Assembly (NCBI GenBank): GCA_903868595.1
Contig: CAIPVV010000025.1
Coordinates: 62,001 to 126,000, forward strand
DNA length: 64,000 nt
Reading direction: 5' to 3'
Source: an uncultured Pseudomonadota bacterium
GTDB lineage: Bacteria; Pseudomonadota; Gammaproteobacteria; Steroidobacterales; Steroidobacteraceae
Positions 1 to 7,039 of this stretch are shown here, in pieces. The notes below the pieces were generated by a model. That model saw nothing but the letters and a program-made list of their open reading frames with translations, ran no database searches and was not told where the DNA came from. A program made the translations under genes and the position numbers. The first letter of the stretch is position 1; every line of letters begins with the position of its first letter.

Positions 1-57
1 GGTGTTTCAATTAGGGTCCGAGGTAACCCGATTCACTTGTCGAACACCGCAGGCAGC
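1..57 (-). ncRNA. ssrS: 6S RNA, 5' part, cut by the window edge
   Basis: Read on the minus strand, the stretch just past the zapA stop contains TGCGGTGTTCG followed by GGGTTACCTCGGACCCTAA, which resembles the 5' arm of gammaproteobacterial 6S RNA. The zapA-ssrS order is the standard gammaproteobacterial arrangement. 6S RNA binds the sigma-70 RNA polymerase holoenzyme in stationary phase. Only the beginning is inside the window, so the closing stem cannot be checked. The 5' end near 57 is approximate. Confidence 0.55.
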
Positions 58-73
58 GCCCGCGGACATCTTA

Positions 74-394
74 CTACAGTTCCAGCTGGCGGCCTTTCTC
101 AAGCGCACCTTCCACCCGTTCCCGCAGCCCCTTGAGGCGCAGGCCGACGTCGCCCGCCAGGTGCTGCTCGCGGCCGCGCAGTTTCACCAGCTCGTTGGCC
201 ATGTTGAGCGCAGCGATCACCGCGATGCGATCGGCGCCGACGACCTTGCCGGTATCGCGAATCTCTCGCATCTTGCCGTTGAGGTAAGCCGCTGATTCCA
301 GAAGGTCGCTGCGCTCGTTGGCCGGGCAGGCGACGTGATACTCCTTGTCCAGGATGCGCACGCTGACGCGCGCGACATCGTCCGGACTGCTCAA
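74..394 (-). CDS. zapA: cell division protein ZapA
   Basis: This 106-residue protein has the ZapA pattern: an N-terminal globular part starting VSVRILDKEYHVACP, a helix with ALNMANEL, and a C-terminal coiled coil. ZapA binds FtsZ in the cytoplasm and bundles protofilaments at the Z ring. The length matches the family. Its ATG overlaps the stop of the upstream coiled-coil gene by 4 bases, so the two are translationally coupled. 6S RNA follows downstream, as in other gammaproteobacteria. Confidence 0.93.
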   Translation of the reverse strand: MSSPDDVARVSVRILDKEYHVACPANERSDLLESAAYLNGKMREIRDTGKVVGADRIAVIAALNMANELVKLRGREQHLAGDVGLRLKGLRERVEGALEKGRQLEL

Positions 395-621
395 GCGCCC
401 TGCTCCATGGTGCGCAGCCGCCCGATCATCGCCTCGACGCGGGCCCGCACCTGCTCATTCTTCTGCAGCAGCGAGGCGCGCTCGGTGGAGATCACATCCT
501 GGCGCTGGCGCAGGGCGCGGTTCTCCTCCTTGAGCTGAAGGACGGTGGCGAGCAGTTCGTCGACGCGTTGCTCGAGCCGCTTGAGCTCCAGCTCCACTAG
601 GGTGGTGTGTTGTTCTGGCAT
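391..621 (-). CDS. TIGR02449-type small coiled-coil protein (ZapB-like)
   Basis: A 76-residue, almost entirely helical protein with leucine heptads (LVELELKRLEQRVDELL) followed by a QLKEENRALRQRQ stretch. The family is usually encoded directly upstream of zapA and is thought to be a ZapB-like division factor. I chose the ATG at 621 (MPEQHTT) because homology starts there; an upstream in-frame start at 657 would add 12 residues without family character. It overlaps zapA by 4 bases. The exact function is inferred from its neighbour. Confidence 0.8.
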   Translation of the reverse strand: MPEQHTTLVELELKRLEQRVDELLATVLQLKEENRALRQRQDVISTERASLLQKNEQVRARVEAMIGRLRTMEQGA

Positions 622-692
622 GGCAAAACTATAGGGCCGCTGTCTCGCAGGGGTCAATCGCCGCGCGCGCCGTAGGGCATAATAGGGGGCGA

Positions 693-1250
693 ATGAACGA
701 GCTCAGCTACCCCGACTTCCAGCGCGCCCTGACCCAGTCCAAAGCGCTCTCCGACGCCGCCGAGGCCCACGGCACGCTCTCCGGGGCGCTCTGCGCCGCC
801 GGACCGTACTCGCTGGAGGACTGGCTGGCGGAGATTCTCCCCGACGGGCGTGCGCCGGCCGGGCAGAGGGACGGCCTGCGCGCGGTCTTCGACGCCACCC
901 GCGCCGCCCTGCAGGGCCGGCAGATGGACTTCCAGCCCCTGCTGCCGCAGGACGAGGACAGCCTCGCCGAGCGGACCACCGCGCTGGGGGAGTGGTGCCA
1001 CGGCTTCCTTTATGGTCTGGGCAGCGGGCAGGTGCAGAACCTGGACGCCGTCGACGGGGAGGTCAGCGAGATCATCCGCGACCTGACCCAGATCACCCAC
1101 GTCGACGTGGACCCTTCCGACTCGGAGGAATCCAACGAGCAAGCCTATGCCGAACTCGTGGAGTTCGTGCGGGTCGGCGTGCAGCTGCTGTTCGAACAGC
1201 TCGCCTCGCTGCGCGCGGCTCCCCGACCGACCGACCCACCGCTTCACTAG
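693..1250 (+). CDS. ygfB: UPF0149 family protein YgfB
   Basis: The 185-residue acidic protein fits the YgfB/UPF0149 family: an N-terminal helical part (SDAAEAHGTLSGALCA), the motif GEWCHGFLYGLG near residues 100-111, and a C-terminal helix ELVEFVRVGVQLLFEQL. It sits directly upstream of pepP-ubiH-ubiI, the order seen in E. coli and Pseudomonas. A purine-rich AGGGGG lies 5 bases before the ATG, and a CATAAT -10-like hexamer just upstream suggests a very short leader. The biochemical role of the family is poorly defined; in Pseudomonas it has been tied to regulation. Confidence 0.88.
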   Translation: MNELSYPDFQRALTQSKALSDAAEAHGTLSGALCAAGPYSLEDWLAEILPDGRAPAGQRDGLRAVFDATRAALQGRQMDFQPLLPQDEDSLAERTTALGEWCHGFLYGLGSGQVQNLDAVDGEVSEIIRDLTQITHVDVDPSDSEESNEQAYAELVEFVRVGVQLLFEQLASLRAAPRPTDPPLH

Positions 1251-1271
1251 ACCCGCAGGGAATCCGCGCGC

Positions 1272-2606
1272 ATGGCCAAACTCGAGCGACTCAAGAACGA
1301 AGAATTCGCCCGCCGCCGCCGCCAGCTGATGCGGATCATGGGCAAGGACTGCATCGCGATCATCCCCGCGGCGCCGGTGAGGCACCGCAACAATGACGTC
1401 GAGTATCCCTACCGCCAGGACAGCGACTTCCACTACCTGACCGGCTTTGGCGAACCGGAGGCGGTGGCGGTGCTGGTGCCGGGGCGCGAGGCGGCCGAAT
1501 ACATCCTCTTCGTGCGCGACCGGGATCCGCTGCGCGAGACCTGGGACGGGCGGCGCGCCGGTCCCGCCGGGGCGGTCGCGCAGTTCGACGCCGACGACGC
1601 CTTCCCGATCTCCGATATCGACGAGATCCTCCCGGGCCTGCTGGAGAACCGCGAGAAGGTCTACTACGCGATGGGCAGCCATCCGGAGTTCGACCAGCGC
1701 GTGGTCGCCTGGCTGCATGGCCTGCGCACCCAGGCGCGCAACGGCCGCCACCCGCCCCTGGAGATGGTGGCCCTGGACCACGTGCTGCACGACATGCGCC
1801 TCTACAAGAGTCGCGACGAGCTGCAGCTGCTGCGCACGGCCGGCCAGATCGCGGCTCAGGCCCACATCCGCGCGATGCGCCATTGCCGCCCCGGCGGCCA
1901 CGAGTACGGCATCGTCGCCGAGCTGCTGCACGAGTTCCGGCGCTACAACGCCGACACCTCCTACCAGCCCATCGTCGGCGGCGGCGCCAACAGCTGCATC
2001 CTGCATTACCGCGAGAACGACGCGCCGCTGGTCGATGGCGACCTGCTGCTGGTGGACGCCGGCTGCGAGTACGCCTACTACGCATCCGACATAACGCGCA
2101 CCTACCCGGTCAACGGCCGCTTCAGCCCGGCGCAACGCGAGATCTACGACATCGTGCTGGACGCGCAGCTGGCCGCCATCGAGCAGGTCCGCCCCGGCAA
2201 CCACTGGAACGCGCCGCACGACGCCGCGGTGGAGATCATCACCCGGGGGCTGCTGCGCATCGGCCTGCTCAAGGGCAAGGTACCGGCGCTCATCAAAGAG
2301 GGTGCCTACCGGCGCTTCTTCATGCACCGCACCGGGCACTGGCTGGGCATGGACGTACACGACGTCGGCGACTACAAGGTCGGCGATGAGTGGCGGGTGC
2401 TGGAGCCGGGCATGGTGATGACCGTGGAGCCGGGCATCTACATCCCGGCGGGCTCCCGCGCCGTTCCCAAGCGCTACTGGAACATCGGCATCCGCATCGA
2501 GGATGACGTGGCCGTCACCCGCGATGGCTACGAGGTGCTGACGGCCGGCGTGCCCAAGGTCGCGGCGGAGATCGAGGCACTGATGGCCGCCGCGGTGCCC
2601 GCCTAG
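1272..2606 (+). CDS. pepP: Xaa-Pro aminopeptidase
   Basis: A 444-residue aminopeptidase P that removes N-terminal residues preceding proline. The N-terminal creatinase-like domain (about 1-170) includes EYPYRQDSDFHYLTGF. The C-terminal pita-bread fold carries the dinuclear metal ligands: aspartates around residues 262 and 273 (VDAGCEYAYYASDITRTYP), the histidine in FFMHRTGHWLGMDVHD, and glutamates in VEPGIYIP and GIRIEDD. Length and motifs match E. coli PepP. It is second in the ygfB-pepP-ubiH-ubiI cluster and is followed by ubiH after 2 bases. Confidence 0.95.
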   Translation: MAKLERLKNEEFARRRRQLMRIMGKDCIAIIPAAPVRHRNNDVEYPYRQDSDFHYLTGFGEPEAVAVLVPGREAAEYILFVRDRDPLRETWDGRRAGPAGAVAQFDADDAFPISDIDEILPGLLENREKVYYAMGSHPEFDQRVVAWLHGLRTQARNGRHPPLEMVALDHVLHDMRLYKSRDELQLLRTAGQIAAQAHIRAMRHCRPGGHEYGIVAELLHEFRRYNADTSYQPIVGGGANSCILHYRENDAPLVDGDLLLVDAGCEYAYYASDITRTYPVNGRFSPAQREIYDIVLDAQLAAIEQVRPGNHWNAPHDAAVEIITRGLLRIGLLKGKVPALIKEGAYRRFFMHRTGHWLGMDVHDVGDYKVGDEWRVLEPGMVMTVEPGIYIPAGSRAVPKRYWNIGIRIEDDVAVTRDGYEVLTAGVPKVAAEIEALMAAAVPA

Positions 2607-2608
2607 CC

Positions 2609-3853
2609 ATGGACGCCACCCTGCAGCGCTGCGACGTGGCGATCGTGGGCGGCGGCCTGGTCGGCGCGAGCCTCGCGCTGGCGCTGCGCGGCACGGGCCT
2701 CTCCATCGCCGTCATCGAGGCCTTCGCACCGGAGTCCAGTGCGCAGCCAAGCTTCGATGAGCGCACCACGGCGCTGGGCAACGGCAGCCGCCGCGTGTTC
2801 GAGGCGCTGGGCGTGTGGCAGCAGCTCGCCCCGGAGGCCTCGCAGATCCGCCGCATCCACATCTCCGATGCCGGACGCTTTGGCTTCGCGCGCCTGGAGG
2901 CGCGCGACTTCGACCAGGACGCCCTGGGCTACGTCGTCGCCAACCGCGTCCTGGGGCGCGAGCTCTGGGCGGCGCTGCGCGCGCAGAGCGACGTGTCGCT
3001 GCGGATGCCCGCCCGCGTCACGCAGGTCACCCTGGACGCCGAGGAGGCGCGCCTTGCGGTGGAAGACGCATCGGGGCGCTACACACTCGGCGCGAAGCTG
3101 GTGGTCGCCGCCGACGGCGCGCAGTCGCTGGTGCGCCAGGCTGCCGGCATCGCGGTCACGCGCGATGACTACGCGCAGACGGCGATCGTGGCCGCCGTGC
3201 GCACCGACCAGGCCGACGACGGTACCGCGTACGAACGCTTCACCCAGGCCGGGCCGATGGCCCTGCTGCCGATCCGCACGCCGCAGGTCGGTCATTGGCG
3301 AACGCTGGTGTGGGCCGCCAAGCCCGAGGAGGCGGCGGCGCTCTTGGCACTGGAGGCGTCGCAGTTCCTCGCCCGCTGGCAGCAGGCCTTCGGCTGGCGC
3401 GCCGGGCGAGCGCTGCAGCTGGGCCATCGGGTCGCCTACCCCCTGTCGCTGGTGCGCGCCGGCGCAGGCATCGCGCAGCGCGCGGTGCTGCTGGGCAACG
3501 CCTCGCAGGCGCTGCACCCGGTCGCGGGGCAGGGTTTTAACCTCGGGCTGCGGGATGCCGCCGAGCTGGCCGAGCTGCTGGCTGCCGCCGCCCGGACGCG
3601 GGAGGACGTGGGCGGCGAGGCGCTGCTCGGGACGTTCAACGCGCACCGCGACGTGGATCGCAACGGCGTCGTGCGCTTCACCGACACCCTGGTGCGCACC
3701 TTCTCCGATGAGCGCGCCGGCATCGCATCGCTGCGGGACCTGGGCCTGCTGCTCTTCGACCTGCTGCCGCCGGCCAAGCGGGCCCTGAGCCGTGTGAGCT
3801 TCGGGTTCGGCGGACACAGCCCGCGCCTCACGCGTGGCCTGCCGCTGCAATGA
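2609..3853 (+). CDS. ubiH: 2-octaprenyl-6-methoxyphenol hydroxylase-type FAD monooxygenase
   Basis: A 414-residue class A flavoprotein monooxygenase. It has the Rossmann dinucleotide motif VAIVGGGLVGASLALAL at the N-terminus, the internal DG motif (VAADGAQSLVRQ) near residues 166-177, and the ribityl-binding GNASQALHPVAGQGFNLGL. The FDERTTALGNGSRRVFEALG segment is typical of UbiH rather than UbiI/UbiF. It hydroxylates a ubiquinone ring precursor at the membrane. The gene overlaps the next hydroxylase by 4 bases. Confidence 0.92.
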   Translation: MDATLQRCDVAIVGGGLVGASLALALRGTGLSIAVIEAFAPESSAQPSFDERTTALGNGSRRVFEALGVWQQLAPEASQIRRIHISDAGRFGFARLEARDFDQDALGYVVANRVLGRELWAALRAQSDVSLRMPARVTQVTLDAEEARLAVEDASGRYTLGAKLVVAADGAQSLVRQAAGIAVTRDDYAQTAIVAAVRTDQADDGTAYERFTQAGPMALLPIRTPQVGHWRTLVWAAKPEEAAALLALEASQFLARWQQAFGWRAGRALQLGHRVAYPLSLVRAGAGIAQRAVLLGNASQALHPVAGQGFNLGLRDAAELAELLAAAARTREDVGGEALLGTFNAHRDVDRNGVVRFTDTLVRTFSDERAGIASLRDLGLLLFDLLPPAKRALSRVSFGFGGHSPRLTRGLPLQ

Positions 3854-5043
3854 GTGCCATCGACTACGACGTGGCGATCGCCGGCGGTGGCCTGGTCGGC
3901 GCCGCACTGGGCGCGCTGCTGCTGCGCCACGGCCGCGTGGAGCCGCGTCGCGTGCTGCTGCTGGAGCGCGACTGGGTGGAGTCCCCCGCGGCCGGCGCGC
4001 CGCTGGACCTGCGCGTCTCCGCATACTCCGGCGCCAGCCGCCAGCTGCTCATCGATGCCGACGCCTGGCGCCGGCTGGATGCCGCGCGCGTCTGCCCGTA
4101 CGAGCGCATGCAGGTCTGGCACGAGGGCAGTGCGCCGGACAGCGCCGACTCGCTGCGCTTCGACGCCGCCGAGATCGCCGCGGCGGACCTGGGCGCCATC
4201 ATCGAGAACCGCGCCGTGCAGGCGGCGCTGCTGGCCGCCTACGTGGAGGCCGGCGGGCAGGTGCGCCGCGAGCGCCTGACGCAGCTCGTGCAGGAGCCGG
4301 GCGCCGTGGCGATCACGTCCGAGTCCGGCGTGTGCCGCGCGCGGCTGCTGGTGGGCGCCGACGGCGCTGCCTCCCAGGTGCGGAACCTCGCAGGCATCGC
4401 ATCGCGCGAGGCGAGCTACGGGGAGCGCGCGATCGTGGCGCTGATCCGCAGCGCCCAGCCGCATCGCGCCACGGCCTGGCAGAACTTCCTGTCCACCGGT
4501 CCGCTGGCGCTGTTGCCGATGGCCGATGGGCACTGCTCGATCGTGTGGTCGGCGCTGGATGCGGAGTCCGCGCGGCTCATGGCACTGGATGAGGCGGCGT
4601 TCAACCGCGCCCTGACCCGGGCCAGTGGCGGGGCGCTCGGGGAGCTGGCGCTTGCCAGCGAGCGGCTGGTCTTCCCGCTGCGGCGCATTGCCGCCGAGCG
4701 CTACGTGTCCGGGCGCTGCGCGCTGGTGGGCGATGCGGCGCATGTCATCCACCCGCTGGCCGGGCAGGGCGTGAACCAGGGGCTGCTGGATGCGGCGGCG
4801 CTGTGCCGCGCGATCGGCGCGCGCCCGGCGCGCGAGGACGTCGCGGCGCCACGCGTGCTGCGTGCCTACGAGCGAGAGCGGCGCAGTGGCAACGCGTTGA
4901 TGGGCGCCGTGGTGGACCAGATCGACGCCGTGTTCAAAGGCCCGCCCGGCCTGGCAGGGCGGTTTGCGCGCGAGGGTCTGGGCCTTGTGGCGCGCAGCGC
5001 CGCGCTGCGCCAGTTCTTCGCCCGTCAGGCCAACGGCAGCTGA
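3850..5043 (+). CDS. ubiI: UbiI/VisC-family ubiquinone biosynthesis hydroxylase
   Basis: A second 397-residue FAD monooxygenase of the ubiquinone pathway, paralogous to the preceding gene. Motifs are VAIAGGGLVGAALGALLL, VGADGAASQVR near the middle, and GDAAHVIHPLAGQGVNQGLLDAA. The DLRVSAYSGASRQLL segment is of the UbiI/UbiF/VisC type. In E. coli UbiI hydroxylates C5, but UbiI, UbiF and UbiL cannot be separated reliably by eye, so the exact ring position is inferred from synteny with visC. Its 3' end overlaps the convergent phhB by 19 bases. Confidence 0.88.
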   Translation: MSAIDYDVAIAGGGLVGAALGALLLRHGRVEPRRVLLLERDWVESPAAGAPLDLRVSAYSGASRQLLIDADAWRRLDAARVCPYERMQVWHEGSAPDSADSLRFDAAEIAAADLGAIIENRAVQAALLAAYVEAGGQVRRERLTQLVQEPGAVAITSESGVCRARLLVGADGAASQVRNLAGIASREASYGERAIVALIRSAQPHRATAWQNFLSTGPLALLPMADGHCSIVWSALDAESARLMALDEAAFNRALTRASGGALGELALASERLVFPLRRIAAERYVSGRCALVGDAAHVIHPLAGQGVNQGLLDAAALCRAIGARPAREDVAAPRVLRAYERERRSGNALMGAVVDQIDAVFKGPPGLAGRFAREGLGLVARSAALRQFFARQANGS

Positions 5044-5363
5044 TCGATCTTGGCGGCGCAGATAAAGTCGTTTTCCGACAGCCCGCGGATCGCATGCGTT
5101 GTAAAACGCACGCGGCAGTAGCCGTAGCCGACTTCCAGGTCCGGATGGTGGTCCTCCAGGTTCGCCACGTGCGCCAGCGCGTTCACGAAGCTCATCGTGC
5201 GGAAGAAATCCTTGAAGCGGAACTCGCGCTGGATGCTGGTGGCGTCCACGGCGAGCTGCCAGCCCTCATCCAGGCGCTCCAGCACCTCCTCGGCGGCGAC
5301 CCGAGACAACGGCGCCACGCCCCCCTCGCACGGTAGGCAGCGGCGCTCGGCTAGGTCGGTCAT
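5025..5363 (-). CDS. phhB: pterin-4a-carbinolamine dehydratase
   Basis: This 112-residue protein contains the PCD fold markers [29 protein letters not shown], including the paired histidines of EDHHPD, and the family C-terminus [20 protein letters not shown]. It dehydrates 4a-hydroxytetrahydropterin to recycle the cofactor of aromatic amino acid hydroxylases. The ATG at 5363 overlaps the ispG stop as ATGA, so the gene is probably cotranscribed with ispG. No phenylalanine hydroxylase lies in this window. The 3' end overlaps ubiI. Confidence 0.93.
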   Translation of the reverse strand: MTDLAERRCLPCEGGVAPLSRVAAEEVLERLDEGWQLAVDATSIQREFRFKDFFRTMSFVNALAHVANLEDHHPDLEVGYGYCRVRFTTHAIRGLSENDFICAAKIDQLPLA

Positions 5364-6598
5364 GCCTGCTCCCTGAGCGGATACTTGCGCTCGATGTAGC
5401 GTTCGATGAGGTCCTGGAATTCCTCGGCAATGCGCTCGCCCTTGAGCGTCACGGTCTTCTCGCCATCCTCGTAGACCGGCGCCACCGGCCGCTCGCCGGT
5501 GCCGGGCAGGCTGATGCCCAGGCTCGCGTGGCGGCTCTCCCCTGGCCCGTTCACCACGCAGCCCATCACCGCCACCGTCATCTGCTCGACGCCCACATGG
5601 CGCGCCCGCCACTGCGGCATGCGATGGCGGATGTGGCTCTGGATGCGCTGGGCCAGTTCCTGGAAGTAGGTGCTGGTGGTGCGGCCGCAGCCGGGGCAGG
5701 CCACCACCATCGGCAGGAAGGCGCGCAGGCCCATGGTCTGCAGGATCTCCTGCGCGACGATCACTTCCTGGGTGCGGTCCCCGCCCGGCTCCGGCGTGAG
5801 CGAGACACGGATCGTGTCGCCGATGCCTTCGGCCAGCAGCACGCCGATGCCGGCGGTGGAGGCGACGATACCCTTGGAGCCCATGCCGGCCTCGGTCAGC
5901 CCCAGGTGCAGGGGCAGGTCGCAGCGCGAGGCCAGGTTGCGGTACACGCTGATCAGGTCCTGCACGCCGCTGACCTTGGCCGAGAGGATGATGCGCTCGT
6001 GCGGCAGGCCCACGTCCTCGGCGAGCTGGGCGCTCTCCAGCGCCGAGCGCACGATGGCCTCGCGCATGACGCTCTGCGCGGTGGCCGGCACGTCGAGCTT
6101 GCTGTTCTCATCCATCAGGCGCGCCAGCAGCTCCGGGTCCAGGCTCCCCCAGTTCACGCCGATGCGCACCGGCTTCTGCTGGCGACAGGCGATCTCGATC
6201 ATCTCGGCGAACTGCGTGTCGCGCTTGGCACCACGGCCCACGTTGCCCGGGTTGATACGGTACTTGGCCAGGGCCTCGGCGCAGGCCGGGTACTCGCGCA
6301 GCAGCTTGTGGCCGTTGAAGTGGAAGTCTCCGATCAGCGGCACCTCGATACCGGCGGCGGCCAGCTGGTCGCGGATCAGCGGCACGGCGGCAGCGGCCTC
6401 GGCACTGTTGACCGTCACGCGCACCAGCTCGGAGCCGGCGCGCACCAGGGCGGCCACCTGCGCCACGGTGCCGGCGACATCCGCAGTGTCGGTGTTGGTC
6501 ATCGACTGCACGGCGATGGGCGCCTCGCTGCCGAGGCGCAGGGCCCCGACGGGGACGGTGATGGTCTTGCGGCGAGTAAAGCTCATGGTGGCCGCCAT
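5360..6598 (-). CDS. ispG: 4-hydroxy-3-methylbut-2-en-1-yl diphosphate synthase (IspG/GcpE)
   Basis: A 412-residue iron-sulfur enzyme of the MEP isoprenoid pathway. The TIM-barrel domain starts at [22 protein letters not shown]. The C-terminal [4Fe-4S] domain has the cysteines of [12 protein letters not shown] and [11 protein letters not shown]. Length is that of the bacterial two-domain form. An alternative ATG four codons downstream would give MSFTRRKT. The pairing with phhB, with overlapping stop and start codons, implies an operon. Confidence 0.96.
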   Translation of the reverse strand: MAATMSFTRRKTITVPVGALRLGSEAPIAVQSMTNTDTADVAGTVAQVAALVRAGSELVRVTVNSAEAAAAVPLIRDQLAAAGIEVPLIGDFHFNGHKLLREYPACAEALAKYRINPGNVGRGAKRDTQFAEMIEIACRQQKPVRIGVNWGSLDPELLARLMDENSKLDVPATAQSVMREAIVRSALESAQLAEDVGLPHERIILSAKVSGVQDLISVYRNLASRCDLPLHLGLTEAGMGSKGIVASTAGIGVLLAEGIGDTIRVSLTPEPGGDRTQEVIVAQEILQTMGLRAFLPMVVACPGCGRTTSTYFQELAQRIQSHIRHRMPQWRARHVGVEQMTVAVMGCVVNGPGESRHASLGISLPGTGERPVAPVYEDGEKTVTLKGERIAEEFQDLIERYIERKYPLREQA

Positions 6599-6676
6599 TG
6601 TAGGGGCCTAGGCCGCCCCGACCCAAGCCTTGCTAGACTGCAGGCCTCTCAGCGCCAGTCCCCCAAGGTATTCCTG

Positions 6677-7039
6677 ATGCAGCGTCCCAAGCCCCGCGGG
6701 TTAACGCGGCTTTTCCGGGCCCTGAACTCCAGCCGCAAGGGCTTTATGGGGGCCTTCCGGGAGGAGGCCGCGTTCCGGCAGGAACTGCTGCTCGCCGTCG
6801 TGGTCTTCCCCTTGGGTCTTTACTGGGGCCACTCTGGCATCGAACGCGCCCTGCTGGTGGGCCCGATGTTCCTCGTCCTCATCGTGGAGCTGCTGAACAG
6901 CGCCGTGGAGGCCACCGTGGATCGCATTGGGCTGGAGCAGCACGCGCTCTCCGGGCTCGCCAAGGACCTGGGGTCCGCCGCCGTGCTGCTGTCGCTGGGC
7001 CTGCTCGTCACCACCTGGATACTTGTATTGTGGAAATAA
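6677..7039 (+). CDS. dgkA: diacylglycerol kinase
   Basis: A 120-residue integral membrane kinase that phosphorylates diacylglycerol, recycling the lipid left over from periplasmic glucan or LPS modification. It shows the family motif VELLNSAVEATVDRIG, the N-terminal amphipathic segment with NSRKGFMGAFREEAAFRQE, and three hydrophobic helices. I chose ATG 6677, which matches family length. The stop codon TAA shares bases with the ATG of the next gene (TAATG), so the two are probably translationally coupled. Confidence 0.94.
   Translation: MQRPKPRGLTRLFRALNSSRKGFMGAFREEAAFRQELLLAVVVFPLGLYWGHSGIERALLVGPMFLVLIVELLNSAVEATVDRIGLEQHALSGLAKDLGSAAVLLSLGLLVTTWILVLWK

Noticed and set aside
654-2360. A 568-codon minus-strand frame opposite ygfB and pepP
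   Set aside because: No family features, and two well-supported genes lie on the other strand.
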